The position numbers were made by a program, and so were the translations under genes. Under the pieces are notes generated by a model. It saw only the letters and a program-made list of their open reading frames with translations. It did not search any database and had not been told where the DNA came from. Of a DNA stretch of 25,812 bases, positions 1 to 6,985 are shown in pieces. The stretch's first letter is position 1, and every line of letters begins with the position of its first letter. The stretch is from a virus. The DNA is taken from IMG/VR virus record IMGVR_UViG_3300028025_002710, positions 1 through 25,812 of that record; one strand, written 5' to 3'.

Positions 1-152
1 CCATAAGGTGAGTCGCTTCCGCCAGCACCACCGCCACCACCAATTAAATTGTATTCTACAGTACCAGACTTTACATTGGCTGGCACATAGAAATATCTGC
101 GAGTTCTGTCGCTAGTTATAATTGCTTGATTACCAGATACTTCAATTGGCAT
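1..152 (-). CDS. Glycine-rich tail fibre/tip protein, N-terminal fragment (partial)
   Basis: The ATG at 150-152 opens a frame that runs off the left edge, so only about 50 residues are visible. They begin MPIEVSGNQAII, continue through RRYFYVPANVKSGTVEYN, and reach a glycine-rich stretch LIGGGGGAGGSDSP. The pattern of aromatic beta strand, VPA, VEY and then a poly-glycine loop resembles the glycine-rich domains found in many phage fibre or adhesin proteins. That family resemblance is from memory and no function is proven. It follows the 513-aa gp10-like fibre after 16 bases with a weak ribosome site (TAGGT), as the next gene of the same transcript. The most likely role is part of the adsorption apparatus; the C-terminus is needed to say more. 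Confidence 0.6.
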   Translation of the reverse strand, partial: MPIEVSGNQAIITSDRTRRYFYVPANVKSGTVEYNLIGGGGGAGGSDSPY

Positions 153-168
153 TATATACCTAACTTAA

Positions 169-1710
169 TTAAGATTCAATCTGGAACCAGATATCTCCGT
201 CAACACCATCAGATGCTGATGGGACTGCAGTTGATACATATTTTCTAGATCCACCCCATTTAGGAACAGAAGCGTAACCAAATTCTCTTTGAATCCATTC
301 TGTGTTTGCTATTTTTGTAGTGTTGTCGTTCACTGGTGCAGTTGGAACAGTGGGCGATCCAGTAAATGCTGGACTTGCTAACTTAGAATAAGCAGACAGC
401 TTATCATTTAAGTAAGTATCATCATTAAATTTAGCATCAATTTTATTACCAACATATGCAGTTGTGGCAATTCTTGTATCGCTGACACTTACCTCTGGTG
501 TTGGTGCAGCTGGTGCTCCAGTGAATGTTGGAGAATTGATTGCTGCCTTAGTAGCCAGTGCAGTATTGACAGTTGTTGAATAGTTATTAATCGCTCTGGT
601 CACAAAGGCAGTAGTAGATAACTGCGTTGTATTTGTACCATCAACTGGTGTTGGAGCAGCTGGTGTTCCCGTGAATGTTGGGTTTGCGATTGGCGACTTA
701 AGGGCAACCGCTGTATTGATAATGTCTTCACGTGCACGAACGAATGCAGTGGTTGCAATTTGTGTGCTGTTGGTAGCATCTACTGCTGTTGGAGCAGTAG
801 GTGTGCCAGTAAAAGCTGGTGAAGCAATCGGAGACTTTAGATCAACTGCAGTGTAAATCTCCGATGCCACAGCACGAACATAAGTGCTGTTTGCAATTTG
901 TGTTGATGCACCAGTTGATGCACGAGTGCCAGTTGCCTGAGTAGTTGTGGTTGGTGTTCCAGTCAGTGCTGGGGAAACTAATGGTGCGTAATCAGAAACA
1001 ACATCTTTGACATACGCTGTCGTAGCGATTTGAGTAGTGTTAGTTGCTTTAACTGCTGTTGGAGCAGTAGGTGTACCAGTTAGTGCTGGGCTTGCTTCTG
1101 GAGCAAGAGACGACCATTCTGCATCGCTGGCAAAGTACATACGATTTGTATCTTCAGCAAATGCCAAACCACCTTCGTAAGTAGTTGCCGATGGGAATGC
1201 TGCTACGTTTGCATAGTAAAAACGCAATTTAGATCCAGCAGCACCAGAGGTAATCGCACCAGTTATAGAAGCTGGTCCAACAACCTGCAATTCTGTGGTA
1301 GCATTAAGAGTGGCAGTTGTTACTGACGTAGAAAAGTTACCAACAGTACCAGAGGTAGTTCCACCGATAGTAACTGAACCACCAAAAGTAGAGTTATTGG
1401 TAATTGCAGCAGTAGATGCCTGAACAGCACCAACTGCAACTAGATTAGTACTGGTTGTAATGGTTGAAAGAATGTTGATAGCACCATTACCAGTAATGAT
1501 GTAACCATTCATATCAAGATTACCACCTAACTGTGGTGCATCATCATTGACGATATGTAGGTTTGATGCTATATTTGATAGGTTCGTGCCGTCACCAAAG
1601 ACGTCATAAACCTCTTGGAACATAGCATTGATCTTCGTACCAGCTGTACGCAGGTTATCACCAGTACCATCGTTTAGGTTAATACCTACATCGATTAGAT
1701 TCTTAGCCAT
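169..1710 (-). CDS. Tail fibre/baseplate-type protein with gp10-like N-terminus and SPxFTGTP repeats
   Basis: The 513-residue product is a structural fibre. Residues 1-40 carry the signature ND-G-TGD-x-LR followed by K-IN and E-VY, which matches the N-terminus of T4 baseplate wedge protein gp10. The same module starts the 712-aa and 628-aa proteins in this window. Residues 50-205 are Thr/Ala-rich beta sequence. Residues 206-478 hold six repeats of 40-53 residues, each beginning SPxxTGTPxAPT and containing TQIATTAYV. The C-terminus (about 482-513) ends DGVDGDIWFQIES, a short ending common in phage fibres. The start has a clear AAGGATAATAAATG site. By analogy with gp10 the N-terminus would dock on the baseplate and the repeats would form a trimeric shaft; this is inference. 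It is unlikely to be gp10 itself because the rest of the protein is unlike T4 gp10. Confidence 0.85.
   Translation of the reverse strand: MAKNLIDVGINLNDGTGDNLRTAGTKINAMFQEVYDVFGDGTNLSNIASNLHIVNDDAPQLGGNLDMNGYIITGNGAINILSTITTSTNLVAVGAVQASTAAITNNSTFGGSVTIGGTTSGTVGNFSTSVTTATLNATTELQVVGPASITGAITSGAAGSKLRFYYANVAAFPSATTYEGGLAFAEDTNRMYFASDAEWSSLAPEASPALTGTPTAPTAVKATNTTQIATTAYVKDVVSDYAPLVSPALTGTPTTTTQATGTRASTGASTQIANSTYVRAVASEIYTAVDLKSPIASPAFTGTPTAPTAVDATNSTQIATTAFVRAREDIINTAVALKSPIANPTFTGTPAAPTPVDGTNTTQLSTTAFVTRAINNYSTTVNTALATKAAINSPTFTGAPAAPTPEVSVSDTRIATTAYVGNKIDAKFNDDTYLNDKLSAYSKLASPAFTGSPTVPTAPVNDNTTKIANTEWIQREFGYASVPKWGGSRKYVSTAVPSASDGVDGDIWFQIES
277..1095 (-). repeat. Six in-gene repeats, SPxFTGTPxAPT units
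   Basis: This stretch encodes residues 206-478 of the 513-aa fibre. It holds six units starting at residues 206, 246, 297, 343, 393 and 446. Each has a conserved SP-x-x-TG-x-P-xx-PT head and a TTA(Y/F)V core, with variable linkers of alpha-helical or KSPIA character. One further unit of the same kind is in the 113-aa protein encoded at 10886-11227. Units vary in length, so this is an old repeat array rather than a fresh tandem duplication. Confidence 0.85.
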
Positions 1711-1719
1711 TTATTATCC

Positions 1720-3858
1720 TTATACTACGACGATGTCGCCGACTTGGGTCGATTCTGCTCCGACCAAACGATACTTCCATTGAGCACCTGTTGCTGTTGA
1801 CATTAATGGACATAAAATAGTTGAACCAGTAGTTGCTGCAGCAGTTGCTGCAGTAAAGTCTCTTGAAGCTGTAACAAGTGGGTTATCAAGCACTGCAGTA
1901 CCAGCAGCATCACCAGAACTAAACGCAACAGTTGGCGCAACAGTGTACGCTCCAGGATTAGTAATTGTTACAGAAGAAACTGCATACAACACAGCAGCAG
2001 TAGCTGTAGCATTAGTAGCTGGTGTACCAGCCTGTCCTCCAGCAAAGTTTGGAGTTATCACAACTGTTGGAGTAGTGTAACCAGTACCACCAGCAGTTAC
2101 TGTAATGGAAGCTACTGAAAGATCTCGGTTAGCTGTAGCTGCAGCACCAGTTCCGCTACCACCAGTTAAAACAACTGCAACATCAGAACTATATCCAGTT
2201 CCACCAGCAGTTACAGCAATCTCAGTAACCTTTCCTGTTACAGAACTGTAATTATTTGTTGCTGTTGCACCAGTTCCACCACCACCAGTAAATGTCATTG
2301 GAACAGAGGTTCCGTCTAAGTAATAACCAGAACCACCATTGGTAAGTGTAATAGCAGTAACAGCGCCACCAGAAACAGTGGCAGTGGCAGTGGCACCAGT
2401 TCCGCTACCACCGAAAACTACTGTTGGTGCTGTTGTATATCCAGAACCACCATCAATAACGCTAACATCATTTACTGCATAGGTAAGTTTTGCTGTTGCC
2501 GTAGCACCAGTACCAGTTGTTGCAGTAAAGGAAACTGTTGGTGCGCTAATATAACTCGAGCCAACATTTGTAACAGTAATATTCTTAATTGCTCCAGTGG
2601 CACTCATTACTGCTGTGGCAGTTCCACCAGTGCCACCACCAGTAAAGGTAACCAAAGGTGGGATAGTATAACCAGAACCGCCAGCAGTTACAGTAATTGC
2701 ATTAATAAATCCAGAAGTATTAACAGTTCCAGTTGCACCAGAACCAGTGCCACCAGTAAAGGAAACAGTTGGAAATGATCCAGAAGCATAACTACCACCA
2801 TTGGTAATAGTTACTGACTCGACACCAATACTGGCATCTTTAAGAACAAATTCCAATACAGCGTTTGCAGTATTGTTGAATTGATATCTCATACCACGAT
2901 AAACATAGATCGTTGGATTTTCTTCGTTTCCGAGGAAACCATTTCCAGCAACATTTAACTTAGAACCAGTGGAACTAACATTCCATGAGGTTGTGCCTGA
3001 AACACTACCTATCGATATAACGCCAGTGGTAGAGTTATACCCAATGCCACCAGTTCCGCTGATAGAAGCACGAGCACGACCAATTGTGAAATATTGATTT
3101 GTTGTGCCTTCAGCAAGAGCATTGGTTGTCTTTTGCGAAAAATTAAAGTCAAAACGACCAGAGGTATAATATAGATTATTAGTACCTTCAGCAATAGTAT
3201 CCGTATTACCCTGAGTGTATGTCAATGCACCAGTGGTAGAGTTATAAGCCAATGAACCTGAGGCACTAATCGCTGCACGAGCACGAGCAGTGGTAAAGTA
3301 TAGATTTAAGGTGCTTGGTGTATATGTTAAACCAGTTGGAGTTCCTGCAGTTGTAACAATTGCAACGCCAGCATCTACCAGTGTAAACGATGTAGTACCA
3401 TTGGTTACTGAAATTGTATAAACTTTTCCAGTTGTGTAGCCAGTGATAGTTCCAGTTCCACCCAACGTACCAGTAATTGTAACTGTTTGCCCCACAGCCA
3501 ATGTTGCGGCAGTACAAGTAAACTGACCAGCAGTGCCTGCAATTGCAACACCAGTTAACACTGGATTATTTGCTGGTTCTGCTATATTTAGACTAGTAAG
3601 TGTCACTGCACCAGTCAATCCATTTACAGAACTAATTGCATCTGTGTTTACATCGTCTGCTGGAATGAATGCTGTACCATTGAACTTAAGAACCTGTCCG
3701 CTAGTTGCACCAGCGATATTAATACTTAAAGTGGATGTGTTACCCAGTGCAGCATAAATTTCGTTGATGTTAGAGTTTAGTTTACCACCAGCATCACGCA
3801 GCGTATCGCCAGTGCGATCGTTCGGTGAAGTTCCTAGATTAATAAGTGATTTTGCCAT
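1720..3858 (-). CDS. Fibre/decoration protein with gp10-like N-terminus and eight GYT beta repeats
   Basis: The 712-residue product begins with the gp10-like module (residues 1-40: PNDRTGDTLR, then KLN and EIYAALG). Next come phage-fibre units of the type LYYTxxRxxxxIS around residues 185-290. They are interrupted at residues 107-179 by a separate beta-rich module. Residues 346-655 are eight repeats of about 38-45 residues with the core ITVTAGGSGYT followed by P-x-V-x-FTGG and a GTGATATA tail. The C-terminal 50 residues end GAQWKYRLVGAESTQVGDIVVV-like sequence, which looks like a compact capping strand set. The ribosome site is TAAGGAACCGAAATG. The GYT repeats also occur in the gp14 homologue of this window. 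They are common in marine phage structural proteins but their ligand is unknown. The likely location is the tail or baseplate, inferred from the N-terminus. Confidence 0.82.
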   Translation of the reverse strand: MAKSLINLGTSPNDRTGDTLRDAGGKLNSNINEIYAALGNTSTLSINIAGATSGQVLKFNGTAFIPADDVNTDAISSVNGLTGAVTLTSLNIAEPANNPVLTGVAIAGTAGQFTCTAATLAVGQTVTITGTLGGTGTITGYTTGKVYTISVTNGTTSFTLVDAGVAIVTTAGTPTGLTYTPSTLNLYFTTARARAAISASGSLAYNSTTGALTYTQGNTDTIAEGTNNLYYTSGRFDFNFSQKTTNALAEGTTNQYFTIGRARASISGTGGIGYNSTTGVISIGSVSGTTSWNVSSTGSKLNVAGNGFLGNEENPTIYVYRGMRYQFNNTANAVLEFVLKDASIGVESVTITNGGSYASGSFPTVSFTGGTGSGATGTVNTSGFINAITVTAGGSGYTIPPLVTFTGGGTGGTATAVMSATGAIKNITVTNVGSSYISAPTVSFTATTGTGATATAKLTYAVNDVSVIDGGSGYTTAPTVVFGGSGTGATATATVSGGAVTAITLTNGGSGYYLDGTSVPMTFTGGGGTGATATNNYSSVTGKVTEIAVTAGGTGYSSDVAVVLTGGSGTGAAATANRDLSVASITVTAGGTGYTTPTVVITPNFAGGQAGTPATNATATAAVLYAVSSVTITNPGAYTVAPTVAFSSGDAAGTAVLDNPLVTASRDFTAATAAATTGSTILCPLMSTATGAQWKYRLVGAESTQVGDIVVV
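1894..2823 (-). repeat. Eight GYT-type beta repeats in the 712-aa fibre
   Basis: The repeats cover residues 346-655. Units start near residues 346, 384, 424, 462, 500, 544, 582 and 627. The consensus is hydrophobic-x-x-(I/V)TVTxGGSGY followed by xxAPTVxFTGGxGTGATATA. The last unit is degenerate (TITNPGAYTV). The same repeat family occurs four times in gp14 (9056-9586), so the module has been exchanged or copied between a fibre gene and a neck gene in one genome. Confidence 0.85.
3322..3540 (-). other. Inserted beta-rich protein module within the 712-aa fibre
   Basis: Residues 107-179 of the 712-aa protein form a self-contained unit starting AGTAGQFTCTAATLAVGQ, with GGTGTITGYT and VYTISVTNGTTSFTL in the middle and ending GTPTGLTYT. 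It separates two halves of a repeat that is intact further on: NIAE…(insert)…NLYFTTARARAAIS compared with IAEGTNNLYYTSGR. I recall similar units in other aquatic phage fibres, which suggests a mobile domain cassette; that is inference. Confidence 0.6.
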
Positions 3859-3867
3859 TTCGGTTCC

Positions 3868-4701
3868 TTAGAGAGATTCTGTCCAATTTTCGTTTACATT
3901 TACAGGGGTTTCTTCTGGTATAGCGCAGATCGGATTAACCGATGCAGCATAACTAGCAATTTGACTATCCGCCACCGCTGGTATATCTTCAGATGCGCAT
4001 GAAGGGTCTGTAGCAGTAAATTCCCCTGCAACTGCCTCAGTGTTATTCAGATTAGCAGTAACAGTTCTAATGTCAGCAGCATTATCGATACCATTGAATA
4101 TATTCAATTTCAGAGTAAAGGTTAGTGTATGTGTAACGAACCTGCGTGTCTGGAAATCCCCATCATAATCATCCTGTACGTTCACACTATTTAGTATAAT
4201 TGGCACATCCTGAACTATCTTCATATCTGGGACAGCGTTGGTAGATAGTGTATATTCTGGTGTAAAGAAAGGTAAGATCTGTTCCAAAATTTGTAGTGCA
4301 TCTTCCTGTGTCTTGGTCAGGATATAAAGCGAGATGTCTAAGTTGTAAGGAACAGGTGAGTACAACTGTTTCTGTTGAGGAACATTATTTACTACAGTTG
4401 AACTACGAATTTGATTCATACGAGCAACCTTGCGAGTTGAGTCGTAGGTATATCCAGTAATCTCAAAGGAGATTCTAGGTAGAGTTGTATAGGTATGATT
4501 ATCTAAGTTTGGATCAGAGTCCAAACGAACCAACCATTTTTCTTTTGGTGCGTATGCCAATGGAACCTGAATCTTTTGATGCAATTCACCAGTGACACTA
4601 CCACCCTTTCTACGCTCTATGTAGATGTTGCTGAACAGTGCACCAAAGGCAATGATTGCCTTGCGGATTGTTCCATGGTAAAATACTTTTCCATTTAACA
4701 T
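3868..4701 (-). CDS. 15: Tail sheath stabilizer and completion protein (T4 gp15 homologue)
   Basis: The 277-residue product is close to the 272 residues of T4 gp15. Recognisable parts are a start with HGTIRKAIIAFGALFSNIY (T4 has a matching RRYATLMGDLFSNIQI), VPLAYAPKEKW (T4: VPITYASKEHF), LPRISFEITGYTYD, a YSPVPYNLDISLYI stretch, and LQILEQILPFFTPEY (T4: FQIVEQILPYFQPHF). Near residue 180 a D-x-DGD-x-x-x-RR segment precedes the final beta strands. In T4, gp15 forms a hexameric ring on the top of the tail tube and sheath and joins the tail to the neck. The gene follows the S8 protease stop by one base, so it is probably translationally coupled. The last 70 residues are acidic and Ala/Thr-rich and poorly conserved. 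Identification is by remembered family sequence, and the many colinear matches make it firm. Confidence 0.92.
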   Translation of the reverse strand: MLNGKVFYHGTIRKAIIAFGALFSNIYIERRKGGSVTGELHQKIQVPLAYAPKEKWLVRLDSDPNLDNHTYTTLPRISFEITGYTYDSTRKVARMNQIRSSTVVNNVPQQKQLYSPVPYNLDISLYILTKTQEDALQILEQILPFFTPEYTLSTNAVPDMKIVQDVPIILNSVNVQDDYDGDFQTRRFVTHTLTFTLKLNIFNGIDNAADIRTVTANLNNTEAVAGEFTATDPSCASEDIPAVADSQIASYAASVNPICAIPEETPVNVNENWTESL

Positions 4702-4702
4702 A

Positions 4703-6976
4703 TTAAGTCGCCCTTGTTATCTGGATGTTGTCCAGAAGTAGTTCGCCACCGATGTATAAACCGCCAGTAGAATCATAAGAACCAGCGATAAACACGAAAG
4801 AATATGTTCCAGCCTCACCAGAATTAATCGTTCTGCTAACCTCAGACCATGAAGTGCCTGAAAATGAATCCGTGCCAGTTGAATCAAGCAATGGAATGTA
4901 TGTCCCTGTTTGGTCCTCTACCATGTATGCATATACGTTATATGCATCACCACCAGGAAGTGCTTTCCACCAGAATTTTAAAGTATCACCAACTCTGAAT
5001 GGAACCGAGAAATCACTATACACTGCTGGACCGTATACAAGTCCATATGCATCCGTAGGAGAGAATCCATTTAGTGTTAGGCGCATGCACTTGGTTTCAC
5101 CAGAAGGTGGTTTATCAACAGATTCAAATGTGTATGAAAAATAATTATTTGGCACATAAACTGTTTGACCAGGACTGCCGTATATACGTGGTGTTGGATC
5201 AACTGGGGTTTGAAAACCAGCAAGAACTGTTGGTGGTAAACTCAATGGATTGTTCTTAAAGTGAATCTGTTGCAATTTAACAACCCATGAAACGATGCCC
5301 TGTTCAAAACCATAGTTGATAAATTCATTTTGTAGTTTTGCTGGAACACGTTTAAAGTTAACTTTAGCATTACCATTGTCACCTTTCCATACCTTTACAC
5401 CAGCAGAAGAAGGTGCAGGGGTTGGAGTACCTCCACCACCGCCTCCACCTCCAGTAGAGGCTGGTTTGTTATTGCTATACGCAACATAAGTATCGCCACC
5501 ATATTGAGATTCTGTATTGGTGTAATCGTTAGTCGATGCAGTTTTATACAGCGTTGCTGTTGCGTTAGCTTTTAACCATGTCTTGAATTGAGCAGGTGTT
5601 GCTGTTAAATTCTTTTGTAGGAAAGTTGCACCGATACCACAAACCTGTGGTGATGCCATGGAAGTTCCTGGAAGGTTAAGTTGAGCAAATGCTGGATTTT
5701 TAAAATATGTCGCTGCAAGATATGTTGGTCCAGTGAACTCGTTGGTACCACTAGTGCAACTTAAAATTTGATCCCCAGCTGCAAAGATATCAACACCTGG
5801 ACCAGCATTTGAGAACGATGCCTTTTTATCAGTAGTCGCATTTTTTGGAGTTGCACTCATTGCACCAACCATTACAGCTTTAGTGCTATATGGGCTAGAT
5901 CCTCTATGGTAATAGATGTTACCACTGACAGAACTTGTCCAGTAATTATTATAATCTATACCACCAGATACATCGATCTTGTGAGTAGAATTTCCTGCAG
6001 CAATACAGACGATAACTCCTTCATCAATTAGTTCATCCAAGTCTGAATCAACAGAAGATACTCTAACTGGACATCGTGATGTTCCAATCATACCTTTATT
6101 AACGTCGTAATTTACACCAGTCCATGGAGTGCCACGGTAATTTCCACCAGTTATAAATCCATATCCTGCTGAATATCCCCAACTCATATTAACAATGGTT
6201 GGACGTTTGCGTCCTAGCGTTGGATCGATTGGTTTATTTCTATGCCAAAGTTTAATTACATCAAAACAATCGTAGATAGAGATACCAGTACCACTATCTC
6301 CACTTCCTTCTAATCCAGCAACCTTAACTGAATAGATCTTAGCATTTTTAGCCCAACCAAAAGTAATGCCAGCTGCGATACCTGCCACATGTGTTCCATG
6401 ACCATTCCAGTCACGATAGTGATTTGCTGACTGTGTTCCTGTTATACCAGATGCCGTGTACCAGTTAATTTGCTGAACACGAGAAACACCATTGGCATCT
6501 TGAAACTCTGGGTGTAATGTATACAATCCAGAGTCATGAATAACTACATCAACGCCAGTGCCATCTGCATCGTAATCATACGTTACTGCATTGGCTACGC
6601 CAGTGCCATATAAGTTAGTTGTGTTGCTATTACGAATCAATCCCCAGTTTACGAAACTACCTGAACTTGGAAAAAACGATTCGCTTTGCGCTGGCTTGTT
6701 AAAGTTTCCATTTTGACTCGCGAACAACTCGATTTGAACATCGTCACGTTGGTCAACTGGAATCTCAACACTTAAAATGCGAGGGTCTTGTTGAAGCGTA
6801 GTAGCTTCTTCTGAGGATAGTAGATAGTGACAGCTACGTAGTGAACCATCTCTGTTGTTTACAATTTCAACTCTGCGTGCTGGCACAAAACCATCAGTAG
6901 ATGATTCGCTTTCAATTTCATTCCAGAATTGATCATAGTCAACTCCTTTATTTAAGACAACAACGTACTCTCTCAT
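4703..6976 (-). CDS. Subtilisin-family serine protease (S8) with I9-like propeptide and C-terminal beta domain
   Basis: The 757-residue product has an intact S8 catalytic set: Asp148 in VVIHDSGL, His193 in NGHGTHVAGIAAG, oxyanion Asn329 in CIAAGNS, and Ser439 in LPGTSMASPQVCG. Residues 1-80 start EYVVVLNKGVDYDQFW and end with HYLLSSEEATTLQQDPRILS, VEIP, the fold pattern of an I9 propeptide/inhibitor. No signal peptide or membrane segment is visible, so it is not exported by itself. A polyglycine linker (about 509-516) and a TPTPAPSS segment lead to a C-terminal domain (about 550-757). This begins NYGFEQGIVSWV and ends LLLDNIQIT, like carbohydrate-binding jelly rolls. The gene sits between a gp10-like fibre and gp15. 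I infer a virion-associated protease that may digest host surface protein or process other structural proteins. It is unrelated in family to the T4 prohead protease gp21. Confidence 0.9.
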   Translation of the reverse strand: MREYVVVLNKGVDYDQFWNEIESESSTDGFVPARRVEIVNNRDGSLRSCHYLLSSEEATTLQQDPRILSVEIPVDQRDDVQIELFASQNGNFNKPAQSESFFPSSGSFVNWGLIRNSNTTNLYGTGVANAVTYDYDADGTGVDVVIHDSGLYTLHPEFQDANGVSRVQQINWYTASGITGTQSANHYRDWNGHGTHVAGIAAGITFGWAKNAKIYSVKVAGLEGSGDSGTGISIYDCFDVIKLWHRNKPIDPTLGRKRPTIVNMSWGYSAGYGFITGGNYRGTPWTGVNYDVNKGMIGTSRCPVRVSSVDSDLDELIDEGVIVCIAAGNSTHKIDVSGGIDYNNYWTSSVSGNIYYHRGSSPYSTKAVMVGAMSATPKNATTDKKASFSNAGPGVDIFAAGDQILSCTSGTNEFTGPTYLAATYFKNPAFAQLNLPGTSMASPQVCGIGATFLQKNLTATPAQFKTWLKANATATLYKTASTNDYTNTESQYGGDTYVAYSNNKPASTGGGGGGGGTPTPAPSSAGVKVWKGDNGNAKVNFKRVPAKLQNEFINYGFEQGIVSWVVKLQQIHFKNNPLSLPPTVLAGFQTPVDPTPRIYGSPGQTVYVPNNYFSYTFESVDKPPSGETKCMRLTLNGFSPTDAYGLVYGPAVYSDFSVPFRVGDTLKFWWKALPGGDAYNVYAYMVEDQTGTYIPLLDSTGTDSFSGTSWSEVSRTINSGEAGTYSFVFIAGSYDSTGGLYIGGELLLDNIQITRAT

Positions 6977-6985
6977 TATTAACCT

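Noticed and set aside
3266-3517. Tyr/Cys/Asn-rich minus-strand frame inside the 712-aa fibre
   Set aside because: It is a frame-shifted reading of Thr/Gly-rich codons with no supporting start site or family resemblance.
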